A stretch of DNA of 64,000 nucleotides from Ophioceras dolichostomum (Eukaryota > Ascomycota > Sordariomycetes > Magnaporthales > Ophioceraceae), in contig PYST01000145.1 of the NCBI GenBank assembly GCA_003049485.1, positions 31,053 through 95,052 of the forward strand. The letters run 5' to 3'. Positions 48,341 to 59,246 of the stretch are shown in pieces (positions within the stretch are counted from its first letter, which is position 1; every line of letters starts with the position of its first letter). A model generated the notes under the pieces. That model searched no databases and was not told the DNA's origin. It saw only the letters and a program-made list of their open reading frames with translations. The translations under genes were made by a program, and so were the position numbers.

Positions 48341-50199
48341 AAAGGGTGTGGAAAGCTCACGAAGGGGTGAAGAGGGGAGGGGAGGGAAGAGCCTGGATAC
48401 GGGTTCTTGCTCTTACCCATCATGAGATATAATGTTTTGATCTGGTACATATGGGTCTCGTTCGCGTCATTCACGGTTGGAATCTGTAGATAGCACCTAG
48501 TGCGTGTAGATAGTCGTCAGTCTTTTCCGCCTGTACTAGTATTCAGCTGCCTCATGGGCTGGCCTGGTGTGCCATTACTACCTACTTGAAAATCATTTAA
48601 CAAGTTTGCGAAAGTCAAAATCCCTTCCGTGTTCCTTCCTTGCATCATTCGCAGTATCCCTTCATATGTTTCTGTCTCTCGTCCTTCTTCGTCCTTTCCC
48701 GTTTCCGCTCCCCGACCACATTCCTTATTTCCTCCTATATCTGTCGCTTCCCTGTTGCTCCCATTGCATGTGCTCCTCCACTTATATTCCATCTCGGCGT
48801 TTCCTTCCTCGCAGACTGTCTCCGTGTCGTATTCCAACTGCCCATCTTGTCTCCCCCCTGCCGCACACACCCTCCCGTATCTACTGATCCATATTCTCCC
48901 TTCCGATCCTCCTCATCCTTCATTCACTCCCGGGAAGCAGAATGCCCAGTCTATCTTGCTACCAAGGTAGCTATCAAAACCTTATTCTTGTTCTTCTCCG
49001 TGGCTATCACCCCTTCTGCCTGACCCCTGAGGCAGCCCCTGAGGAGGCGCCCCTGCATAAAGGAGTTGCAAGGGTTACGTAATCCAGGGATAGAAGGAAT
49101 GGACAATACACTGCTGAGTAACCCGACCTGCTGAGTCATCAGGCCATCGGATCCCTCCGCGATCTGTCAATTGCGCGGTTGCGCAAGAAAGCTTTTCGGC
49201 AAGAAGACTGCGCGTCCCCATCATTAATGCATGTTCGGATTGCGTCCGCGGCCGCGAAGAAGGGGATTGCGAGTCTCACCATCTTGCGTCCCCGAAAATT
49301 CCCATCATGTGCTGTGGTTCGCAGCTCAATTGAGGAGATTTTTTTGCGATCATGGAAATTTCCATGATGTTGAGCCGCCCACCCGCCGCCGAGTCGAGTC
49401 AATCCCGGTCGTGTTCTGTCCCCTGTCCTGCATGCTGGGCGGTGCTGCTGCCTGGCCGAACACTCACACACGGGCCCCTCTCTCACTCCCCTCCCTCCAT
49501 TCAGAAGTTCCAGTGCCCGCCGCGTCCCCCCGCCTGCCCGCCTCCCTGTACGGTCCACCTCTCCACGACCGCCCGGACTCATTCTCCGTTTCCTGCTTCC
49601 AGCCGCAACCTGACACGAACGACAACGGAACCCCCTCGAACTTCTGCAAAGTGTGTGCACAACTCTCACCGACGCACACTCCAAAAAAAGAATATGTCCA
49701 TTATCATTCCATGTTTGCCTCGGATCAATCTAATCCACTAGGCGCCAGTTTCAAAGAAATCCATTCCCCTCACGCGTCAATTCATCAAAAGTTCCGACCT
49801 GAGAGAGGAGACGGCCAAAAAACCAACTCTGGACGCCGAACGAAGCCAATCGAACCCAGACGCCTAATGGAACCCTGCCAGCAAAGAAAATCTTGACGCC
49901 TGAACGCCTTCCCGTGTCCTTCCCCCATCACACACACTCTCCCACCCGCTGCCCCGCCCAATTCCCCTCGCTGCCTAGGAGCTGTCATCATAATTGATTG
50001 AACCGTCATGACCAGGTACAGTTTATTAGAAAAAAACACAATTGAGAAGAAGAAGAAGAAGAAGAGAAAAAAGACAAGTGGAAAAAAACAAGGTAGAAAA
50101 ATTAGAAATTCGACGGGATGGCTAGCGCGGGCCCACTCCGGGGGGCGGCGTGGTACAAGGCAAGGCAGACGATGATCGAAGGGAAAGTGAGGCGGTTGC
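48341..50199. other. 1.9 kb convergent spacer
   Basis: It holds the 3' flanks of the rhodopsin-domain gene and the Ser-rich gene. The part around 48600-48950 is C/T-rich. A perfect 20-base palindrome lies at 49349-49368. No gene supported. Confidence 0.5.
49349..49368. repeat. Perfect 20-bp palindrome
   Basis: ATCATGGAAATTTCCATGAT is its own reverse complement. It lies in a non-coding spacer. A related partial copy, AAATTCCCATCATG, occurs about 50 bases upstream. Confidence 0.85.
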
Positions 50200-50992
50200 T
50201 TAATTCTTGAGCAGCCGCCCACTTGTGCTCTTTCTTGAGCTCGAGCTTCGAGACGAGATGTGCGACATTGCGTATTGAACTAATTGAAGAAGGCAGAGGA
50301 CAGGAACATGTTAGCATTCATCATCATCATACTCATCATGATGGTCGACGATGAGATGGGGTTGGTGGGGCTCGGATGCGGCTCAACGTACGCTGCGAGT
50401 CCATCTTGGCCCGGCCATAGTGGTATTCGTCCTCGTCGACGAGGTGCTCCTCACCCGCGCAGCACGAGCAGAACCGCAAGCTGGAGCTGACGGGCGCGAT
50501 GTCTGGGGTTCCGAGCCGGCCGATGTCTGGCGTGTGCGGAGGCATCGGCACGAATGTCAATGATGACGCCTGGCTTGTGCGGCTGCTGCTGCCGCCAGAC
50601 GCCAACAGCGGGGTCGATCGAGGGCTGGGCGGGTATGCGGCGCTGGTGTACTCCGTGGCGCTGCCGAGGAGTGCGCGGTGGCTCGAGTAGCCCGATGATG
50701 AGGGTTTTGAGTAGCTCACGGGCGAGGAGGAGGTGTGGTACGACGATGACGACGACTGAGGATATCGCGACTCTGAGGTGGTGGTGTAGTACCCAGCCGA
50801 GATCGACGATGACGACGGCGTCGGATCCAAGTGGACGGTGCCGCGCCGATAGCTGCTGGTCGTTTCTTGGGCTGTGTATGCGATCCGGCGAGGGGCATAT
50901 GTGCTGGTGGAGGTGGTGTCATAGTCCCAATCGTCGTCGCCGTATGTGCTCGAACTGGAGTCCAGGTAGGAGGAGGAGCCCACGTACGCCAT
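50200..50992 (-). CDS. Small Ser/Thr/Tyr-rich protein of unknown function
   Basis: Two minus-strand exons (50992-50392 and 50279-50200) give 226 residues. The 112 bp intron (GTACGT...TTAG) joins AKMDSQ to LQYAMSHISSRSSSS and ends in STSGRLLKN. Without splicing the frame would run 18 codons further to a stop at 50336. I chose the ATG at 50992 (MAYVGSSSYLDSSS); an in-frame ATG at 51124 would add 44 residues of lower quality. The protein has no signal peptide or membrane segment. It is rich in Ser, Tyr and Pro, with an acidic patch YGDDDWDYD, a Cys cluster RFCSCCAGEE and a Ser/Arg tail. It is probably disordered. I do not recognise a family. Confidence 0.55.
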
Positions 50993-53900
50993 TGCGAACG
51001 GGAAGGGGATTAGGGGGGTATGAAACGAGTGTTTGTCGAGGTGCAAGTGCACTGAGGGGTCCCGGGAGGCCGGCGAGGTGTAGCCAAGGCCGCTGGGTAG
51101 TTCCAAGTGTGGTCTCAAGGGCAAGTCTGGTGCACTTCTGGATGTTTTCGATGGCCTGGGGGAGTTTTGGGGTGCTTGGTGGTGGTATTTTTGACGGATG
51201 GGAATGAATGGGAATCGGGAGGTGAACGGAGGAGGAAGATGGATGGGAGGGTGGTCCGGAGGCCGGGGCGGGTGGGAGTCTTATATGCCTAGTATGCCCA
51301 CCACCCCCCCTGCTCGCACCAACCCACGTGACACCGTGGCAGCCTTGAGCCGGCCTCTTTCCCCTTCCCACCAACCACCCTCCCCCCTCTCCACCCCTAC
51401 GCGCCTGATCTGATCCGCACGCCTCATTTCTCTACAAGTTGTGCAACGCACAACCAAATTCGCGTCGGTGCTTCTACGCTATCACGCATCTCGCCGCCTG
51501 GCGGTTCTCCTTTCCTGTCAACGTTCCTTACATCATGCGGCTTATCACCGTTCCCATTTCCCCAGCCACTCCTTCCTTCTCACCAGACTATCAATCTATC
51601 ATGCTCCTTCTCTTCTGCCTTCCTGCCTGGAATACTATGACTCCGTCTATCCCAACCACCAACAACATCCATCACCAACCTCGTCGTCGTTGTCGTCAAA
51701 ACCAATTCTGAGGAGTGCTGTCTTTCGAGTATTATCAACCAGGGACATCCCTGCCCTCCGACCCCGGCTGTACAAGTCATCGACCAGCTAGCAGAGCCTG
51801 CTGGTCTGTATCACCTCGTTCGAACCTGGCAGAACCCAATCAATTTTCGACAATTGCACTGCACAGTCGCATCGTTTGTCTACAAACAACTCGCCAGTCC
51901 AAACAGCTCCTCGGCTCCGGACTCGCGGATACCAATCCGCATGTCTTGCTCTCTTTTGCTGCCATGTTCCCTGCAGGCGGGCGGAGTATCATGTTGTCCT
52001 GTCCTGCTCCGCATCACGGCTGCGTGGCATCACTGCTGCGTGAACTGTTGACACCGAACCCCCCTTACTGTCGTATACAATGGGTTTTTATTCTTGGTTC
52101 TCAGCAGTCTCTCTTGGCACCTGCGCCTATTTCATCTGCTGACCAGCGTGTCTCGGGGGTTCAGTCTGTTAACTTCTGCACTCCCCACACCGGGTCTTTG
52201 CCCTCGTTCGCCTCACTTCTGTCGGTGCATGAACGAACGGGACTGGTAAGTAGCTGCACATCGACCAGAGAAGCAATCGCTCTTCATTCTGGGCGATGGA
52301 GCTATCGTTTGTGGCCGTTCACAGGTGCCGTAGCTACATCTAGGTAGACATGCGCACGTTGTTGCGGTATAAAGACCCAATCCCCAACACCACTATCTCG
52401 GTTAATTTTGCGTATCAACTACGCCGCTACATCTCCTGCTCAATTGTGTACTGGCATGGAATCTGCTGATTTCGTGAATATTGATTGGCCCGTCACAACA
52501 GTTCGCCCTATCGCGAGAAAGCGGTTCAAGAGAGAGCTGTAACCCTTTACCGAAGTGGATAAATCTGCATGTACGATGAGACGGACACAGAGCCTTACCA
52601 CCAAATCCGACCGAGCTTGCAGGACACAGCCCCCCCTTTTGGACCATTCGTGTTGTTTCCCGGGGCAATTCTGGTTTGTGGACGATGGTGTTGTTGGATG
52701 CTGGCGGACGCAAATGGTTACCCACTCGGGCTGCCAAAAGCTTTTTCTGCGCCCTTGAGTAGAAATTCAGCTGCGCATTCGTAGGGCTGCGGCTCGCCAT
52801 TGGGTGGGTTCATGGACTGAGGTTGACGTTTGCCCGCCAGCTTAGTCATCTTTCGAGCCTCTGGACATGAACCCCTCCCCGGCCAGGCGCGGACCAACCA
52901 GCCGATCCGACCGTTCAAGGTTGCCCCAATCTGGGCTTCTTGCATGCGATGGCGCCTCCTTAGCTGAGCGGTCTCGGATTCCTACAATGTATTATGGCGC
53001 ATACTGCATCGAGCCGCTGTACTGCCACAGCGGTTCGCGGGGGTATTATTTTTCGTGCATATGTGTTTTTTTCTACTTGGCACAATTCGATTTTTTCCCC
53101 CTCCCCAGTGCCCTTCTTCATTTTGAGCAGAGCCCTCTGTTGAAGTGGCAATTGCGTTGGGCGACGCTGTGTGCCATTGGAATTTGACCGACCGACATCC
53201 CGGCCGTGGACCTCACCATCCCACGAGAACCCGGACGTTGCTGCGGAAGGCGAATACCGCCGAGAGTGTGGGTGCCACCCACTCAACAAGACGGACGGGT
53301 CGGGTGTCACGACAGTGATGGTGGTAGGTAGGTGGGTGTGAAGGGGGTGAAAAGCCGCAGCCGCAACGGCTTTAGCTCGCTAACCAGGCATACTGGTATT
53401 TTCTTTTGTTTCTTCGCGCTAGACAGGTTGGTTGGTTGGTAGTTTCTCGGCTGTGACGGCCGGTCAAGTGCATACCTCGCATGCCTATCTCTCTGCCTTA
53501 TTTCTCTCATACTCTTGGCGTCGCCGTCGTTCTCGGACCCGAAGATGATGATGATGACTAAGTAGGACCAGACACAAGGACCAAAGGATTACTTGCCACG
53601 CGTACCTAGGTACCTTACCCAGGGAATATTTGATGGATCAACATCGATATGTCCTAAGTGAGGACATGTAGGAAGTGGCTGTGCTGTACCTTCAATTCTG
53701 TCTGTCCTTTTTATACAAAAGAAAAGCCTTTGGCCACCTCCTATTTTCGATCACTAAACAAGATGCTCAACCAACAACGGTCATCTGGAGGGCGGCTGTT
53801 CGAAAGAACTATCCCAGGTAGATTTCACCACCGCCACAGACAATGGCTCGATTCCACAGGCTCAACTCTCCCGTGAACGTGGAGATAGTCATACGGAACC

Positions 53901-54705
53901 CCCGAATCCTGGTCCATTGTCCCGCCGAAGAATGCGTTGGAGGCGGGAAATCCTCCTCCTTTACCTCCGGTAAGACTCACCAGTGCTCCCTCCTATCATT
54001 ATTATTATCTTGCAAAGATCTGGTAGTGACAGCACGGTATATATGCAGCTGGCACACAAACCTCTACCACCGCAATAAGTGCCACCACTCATCAGCAGCA
54101 CCCCTCAGGTGCAATAGAACTCGAGAAGGGAGGTGAAGGAGCAGCTCATGTAGCGTCACCCAGCAGCCGGCCGTCGAGAAGAAGGGTAGCGTCGCACTGC
54201 CGGAGGCATTGAGTGTCGCTGTTGGCATCCCTCTCTTCCTTATCGTGGCCATTTCTGCCCTCAAGATCCTGTATTCTTAAGATTCTGATTCTGTGGTTCG
54301 CCTGGCGGCGGCACTGGTGAGGTCTGGTCAGTTGAGGAGGCTGTCCTGAGACGTTTCGCCCGTCTCCACTTGTCCCCACATTAGACCACATGACGACTGG
54401 CTCGCGTATTCTCAGTTTTGCTTGGGTTCCACCGCAAAGATCGGTGAATAAATGGGAGAGAGAGGTAGAGACTCCGAGGGATAGATGGCGGGGCACCAGG
54501 GCCTCGTGTCTAGAGTCAATTCGTGTATTTGGAACGTTGACCCGGCTCGCTGGTCGTACAGCTGAGACATGTCAGCCCAGCCCGAAATATCCCGTCATGG
54601 TGGCCGATTGTGCCACTTCGGATGATTTCGCTAGCTTGAGAGAGTCCTCCTAACGGCGGCTGCTGCTAAAGAAATTATTACGTGGCAACAGAGACACGCG
54701 GGACT
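50993..54705. other. 3.7 kb spacer between minus-strand genes
   Basis: Promoter side of the Ser-rich gene and 3' side of the HET gene. A perfect TACCTAGGTA palindrome followed by CCTTACC is at 53603-53619. Long frames such as 51715-52347 lack an ATG start, splice context or family features. No gene supported. Confidence 0.45.
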
Positions 54706-57700
54706 TCATTCCTCCAACGGGCTGACCGAGTCCACCGGGGACACCCCGGCCGACGTAGAAGGCCACTTCTGCAGCCGCCTTCTCTCCCGTAAATCATACT
54801 CTTCCGTCCAGTCGGCCGTGCTGGCCGTGTCCGGATCGCTACGCCCCAGCAGCCTCATGATATCAAGGTAGCCCTGCTCCGCTGCGATCTCCTCGGCCGA
54901 CCTGGCCACCACGGGGGAGACCATCTTCAGTTTCAGCTCCGCTTCCGCGCCCCCATCCTTTTCATTTTCCTTCTCCTCTCCTTCGTGGCGGTTCTTCTCG
55001 ATGACAACATAACGGGCGCACTTCTGCGTGAACTGCCAAGGCGGCGGCGGGAGAAGGGTCATGACGCACTCCTTGTGCCCGTTTGCCGCTGCCAGGTGGA
55101 TGGGGTCGCACCACCAGCGGGCCGACAACGCGCAGCGCGACTTGGCGATGTCGTCGCCCAGGACCTCCTTCAGCCGCAAGAGGCAGTTGTCGTGCCCGAA
55201 CAGGGCGGCGACGTGCACCGGCGTGAAGGTCATGTCGTCGCCGCCGGCCTCGGCCTCCGGGTCGGCGCCCAGTTGGAGCAGCACGCGGACGACGTCCTCG
55301 TGGCCCTCCCGGCAGGCGGCGTGCAGGGGGGAGCGCCACTCGTTGTCGGCCAGGTCGACGAGCGCACCGTGCGCCACCAGCAGCGGGATGATGTCCGCGT
55401 GGCCGCCCGCGGCGGCGTGCCACACGGTGGAGCGGCCGGCGCGGTCCACGTCGGCGACGGAGTCGGGTGCGGACTTGAGGATGCGCCGTACCGCGGCGGT
55501 GTTGCCCATCGCGCAGGCACGGTGCAGGGGAGTCTCGTCCAGGCGGTTGCGCCCGCGCAGCGACGCCTGTCCCTGGCTGAGCAGCAGCGAGTTCGGCTGG
55601 GACGCGTCGCCGCCGGCGCCGAAGAAAAGGAGCGTGTCGAACAGGCCGTCGATGGAGTCCCAGTGGCCGTACGCGGCGGCGAAGTGCAGCGCGCTGTCGA
55701 GCATGGGATTCGTCCGGGCGTCCATCATCTCGGCGAGGGCCTCGCGCGCGGCCTCGTTGGACCCGTGGGTTGTCATGAAATGGACGATGGACGAGCGGAG
55801 GAGGGTGTCGTGGATGGGTCGGGAGAGGATGGCGGCGATGTGCGCGAGGGTGAGCCCGTGTTTTCCCTCCACTGGCAGGTCCTGTACCTTCAGCAGCCAC
55901 TTGTGCATGAGCTCGTAGTTCCCGTCGACGAGGGCGAGGTGCAGAGGTGCAAACTGGTGGAAGAACATGTTGATGTGATAGACGGCGATGCCGATCTGGT
56001 AGTCGCTCAGGCAGTCGAGATGTGAGGCGACATTTCCGGTTTGTCCCATAATGGCCTGGGGCCAGGGCTTCTCGGGGTTCTGCACCCCGTTGGTTATTGC
56101 GGTGATGACGAGCTCGTAGAATCGCCAAGGTGTCTGCCTGAACGAGCCTTCGGGTCCGGCAACACGGATCTTGGTCGTTGGTGGACCCGTCGGGAATATG
56201 CTCACCTCAACGGCGTCCGAAACGCAGCAGCTGGCGAGCACGCGCGTGGCTGCATTTTCCAGTGCGTCCAGGAGTCGTAAGCGGGAGGCTATTGCCGGAT
56301 CCTCACCCTTAGGTCCTTGCAGTGTGGTCCGTGGTGGGGGAATCCCAGAGCGCATCCCAGAAGGCGCGCCATGACCCTGCTGGACGCCCTGCTGGACCGG
56401 AAAGATCTCGCCGCCGTCGATCTCCGGCTTCTCCACCACCTCGAGCTGGAAAAAGGGGCGCCCATGGCGAGTGATTTCCTTGACGGTGGCAGTGCCGGAC
56501 GTGTCTGAGTGTCGCAGGAGCCCGACGACATTCTTACCCACTCGCTTTTGCTCCTCTATGACTCTCATGGCGTCGTTCTCAACCTCCCACAGCGTTTTGG
56601 TGACGTCCTGGTTCTGCCAGCACCACGGCTTCCACACGCCCCCGGCGTTGTGCAAACCCACGGCGACGTCGACGCGGGGATTACCATCCTCGTCGGCGAA
56701 CCTCAGCACGGAGATGGACAGGTTGGGGTAGTTGATATCGGAGCTGAGCAACAGCGAGCTGGCGTCCCACCGTTCGGATGGGTACACCTCCTGGACCCAG
56801 TAGACATATCCAGCGCCTCGCCCGTCTAGCAGCCGGTTTCCGCCCGAGCTCACCGTAAAGTCGGGCAGGAACTGCTTGGGCGTTTTCTTCACAAACAGCG
56901 ACCTGTACCCGCCTTGTGACGGCTGTAGGTCATCCGTTCGAGGGTCGCGGAGATACATCAAGCCATGGGACGGTATTCGCCCAAACTGGTCACCCCAGAG
57001 CTTGCGCAGCACCAGGGTGGGACAAAGGTAATCGCCGTCTTTATGAACGGAGCAGTCGAGGAAGGCGAGATAGTCGTCTTCGCCGCACGAGGTGTCCTTG
57101 AGGATCTGTCTGGCTGGTTGGAGATAGAGGTGGAGTCTGAGTCCTTGGTTCGTCATGCTGGAGGGCACGCTGTCTAGCGTCTGCAGCGGAGGCAGAGGCC
57201 GTATGTTCCCGACGTCGGAAAACGAGGCGGGGGACTCAGCGAGCAATCCGCACATCTCACCAACCCACCAGGTGGGAGAACTTTTGTTATCCCAGGCGAA
57301 CAGGGACTGGTCTTCGGTCTCCTTCATGATCTCTTCTTGAAGCCTCAGGAAGGCCCGGACTCCGCCTTCGCCGTAAAGTAGGGGCATATTGACATTGAAG
57401 AGACCCATGAGGCAGTAGGCGATGTCCTCGCTGCGTGTGGTGCGCCGCGCCGCAGCCCATCGCATGCGGTTGGCTACACTGACGACATCGTGGCTGACGC
57501 TCCCAGCCAAGACGCGGGTGTCCACGCCAGTGATGACGCTGAGGAGATGGCACATGGTCGGCGACGTTTTCTTCTCGATCCCGTGCCAGTCCGACGACAG
57601 AAAGACGATCTCGATGGGCGCGATGAGCTCCTGCAGCGTCCAGCCGCGGGTGAACCAACGACTTCGTCTGAAGGTCGAGCCCCCGGCATCAGGATCCTCG

Positions 57701-58080
57701 TCCTCCTTCGGCTTTACATCACTAAGGTACGCATAACAGAGGCTCGCTTGCTTGTACCAGCGAAACATGGAGTTGATGGCCTCGGACAGCTCTGCGCTGC
57801 TGGTCTTGTCGATGCAGCAGGTGTCGACCCACAGATAACGAAACGAGGCGTTCGAGGCGACATCAGCTGCCCGCGCGATTTTCAAGAAGCCCGAGCGCTC
57901 CCTGATGCCGGCGACAGCCTCCCTCGGCACGAAGCCGAGCTTCGCCTGCTTCAGGAGCTGGACATCCTGGAAGCTGACCTCGGCGTCCTCCCACGTGTGA
58001 GACAGGATTGCGTAACGCGGGATCTTCGCATCGTTCGGGAACTCGATGAGTTCTAGAGAGCTCGTCTCAATTAGCCTCAT
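54706..58080 (-). CDS. HET-domain protein with C-terminal ankyrin repeats
   Basis: A single exon of 1124 residues on the minus strand. The N-terminal HET domain is typical: YAILSHTW (23-30), RYLWVDTCCIDK (81-92), SEAINSMFRWYKQA, YAYLSDV and WFTRGWTLQELIAP (142-155), then MRWAAARRTTRSEDIAYCLMGLF and MPLLYGEG. HET domains trigger cell death when genetically different hyphae fuse (heterokaryon incompatibility) and are viewed as fungal innate-immunity components. No NACHT or NB-ARC type P-loop domain is seen in the middle part (about 270-700). The C-terminal part carries several ankyrin repeats (about 849-1010, for example TPLHRACAMGNTAAVRRIL, SPLHAACREGHEDVVRVLL, DPIHLAAANGHKECVMTLL). Such repeats normally bind partner proteins. 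It starts 1.17 kb from the divergent metal ATPase. Its partner or allelic class cannot be told. Confidence 0.93.
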   Translation of the reverse strand: MRLIETSSLELIEFPNDAKIPRYAILSHTWEDAEVSFQDVQLLKQAKLGFVPREAVAGIRERSGFLKIARAADVASNASFRYLWVDTCCIDKTSSAELSEAINSMFRWYKQASLCYAYLSDVKPKEDEDPDAGGSTFRRSRWFTRGWTLQELIAPIEIVFLSSDWHGIEKKTSPTMCHLLSVITGVDTRVLAGSVSHDVVSVANRMRWAAARRTTRSEDIAYCLMGLFNVNMPLLYGEGGVRAFLRLQEEIMKETEDQSLFAWDNKSSPTWWVGEMCGLLAESPASFSDVGNIRPLPPLQTLDSVPSSMTNQGLRLHLYLQPARQILKDTSCGEDDYLAFLDCSVHKDGDYLCPTLVLRKLWGDQFGRIPSHGLMYLRDPRTDDLQPSQGGYRSLFVKKTPKQFLPDFTVSSGGNRLLDGRGAGYVYWVQEVYPSERWDASSLLLSSDINYPNLSISVLRFADEDGNPRVDVAVGLHNAGGVWKPWCWQNQDVTKTLWEVENDAMRVIEEQKRVGKNVVGLLRHSDTSGTATVKEITRHGRPFFQLEVVEKPEIDGGEIFPVQQGVQQGHGAPSGMRSGIPPPRTTLQGPKGEDPAIASRLRLLDALENAATRVLASCCVSDAVEVSIFPTGPPTTKIRVAGPEGSFRQTPWRFYELVITAITNGVQNPEKPWPQAIMGQTGNVASHLDCLSDYQIGIAVYHINMFFHQFAPLHLALVDGNYELMHKWLLKVQDLPVEGKHGLTLAHIAAILSRPIHDTLLRSSIVHFMTTHGSNEAAREALAEMMDARTNPMLDSALHFAAAYGHWDSIDGLFDTLLFFGAGGDASQPNSLLLSQGQASLRGRNRLDETPLHRACAMGNTAAVRRILKSAPDSVADVDRAGRSTVWHAAAGGHADIIPLLVAHGALVDLADNEWRSPLHAACREGHEDVVRVLLQLGADPEAEAGGDDMTFTPVHVAALFGHDNCLLRLKEVLGDDIAKSRCALSARWWCDPIHLAAANGHKECVMTLLPPPPWQFTQKCARYVVIEKNRHEGEEKENEKDGGAEAELKLKMVSPVVARSAEEIAAEQGYLDIMRLLGRSDPDTASTADWTEEYDLRERRRLQKWPSTSAGVSPVDSVSPLEE

Positions 58081-59246
58081 CTTCCCAGGTGAGAGAGGGC
58101 AGACGAATTGGCCGAGGGAGATTTCTCTGTCTCTTGAGTCTCAGCTTGAAGACTAAGGCCGAGACAGTGATGCTTGGTGCAAACTACTGAGCGCATCCCT
58201 GAAACTAGGGCGCATGGCGCTAGAGGAAGGGGGATGTGGAAGGAGCGCAATCGCTGGATTGAGGGCTACGGATTGAACAAAATTCTAGAAAATACAAAGG
58301 TACAAGCAAGATCAGAAATAAACTCGCAAATACGAGAGTATATAGAAGACCCGGAGGCTGAAGGGTGAGGCCGAGGGATTTGGGAGGGGTTGAGATTGCT
58401 GACGCTGAGAGCTGAGAGGAAGCCGGCCAGTGAGGTCGGGTTTAGCTAGCGGGGCCTTGAATCCTTGGCGCCCGCAGACAGAAAGCGACGATGCTCTGGA
58501 GCGCTACTCCATACCTAGATCCAAGTCCACATCCAGGTGAAAGAAATGACTAGAGGCAGTAGGGAGAGGATCAAAGACGGCATTTGCAACAGTGGATGAT
58601 GGAGTTGGTGTGCACAGATTAATGCCAGGCAAGTATTATCCGCTGCATCCGCCAGCCGGTTCCTTCCCACGTCTACGGGTGAGCACACATAAAAAAATGG
58701 CATTTTCGTCCGCGACTCAACCATTGGTCACGTCGCGGGAAGCTTCGTGATACCTTGCCGTGACGATGCACCCCCTTGCCAGCCTCGCCAAGGCTCTTGT
58801 CGCCCGTGATTCATAGGGAGCTCAACAAATCCCGCCGACTGACTGCTCACTGCCATCTCCACTGGATCTTTGGCCCTGACAGCCGCGGCGAGTGAGCCAG
58901 CCCTAGCCATGGCTTACCGGAAGAAACGCGTGTGCTGCCCAGGCCGCAGGTCGTTACCCGCTTCACTCCTCCTCGCTCGCTCACGGCCTATACGAGGAAG
59001 AAACTGTTTAGAACCTTGATGGGCAGATAGAAACACGTCGTATTTAAGCAGGCAATTGTTTCATTCCTCGCTTCATCTGCTGCGGCTGAGAGAAGCTACA
59101 CCCCCAGAGACCTACTGGGCACCGACTGGGTAGAATCAACGACTCTGTCATCCGCCTTATACCAGACACAAGGAGGACCAACAGACCCGCAACTTCCATA
59201 CCTTCTAAAACCACCCTGCCCAGAACTACCTGCTCCGGCAGGAAGA
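58081..59246. other. Shared promoter region of the HET and metal ATPase genes
   Basis: A 1.17 kb divergent region. No further gene is seen; short frames have no features. The last 230 bases before the ATPase start are a C/A-rich leader. Confidence 0.5.

Noticed and set aside
51715..52347. A 210-codon plus-strand frame
   Set aside because: It begins at a non-ATG codon, has no domain, and shows no third-position bias like the real genes.
54985..56025. Long plus-strand frames opposite the HET-ankyrin gene
   Set aside because: They are shadows of the C/G-rich codon positions of the real gene; the peptides lack any domain.
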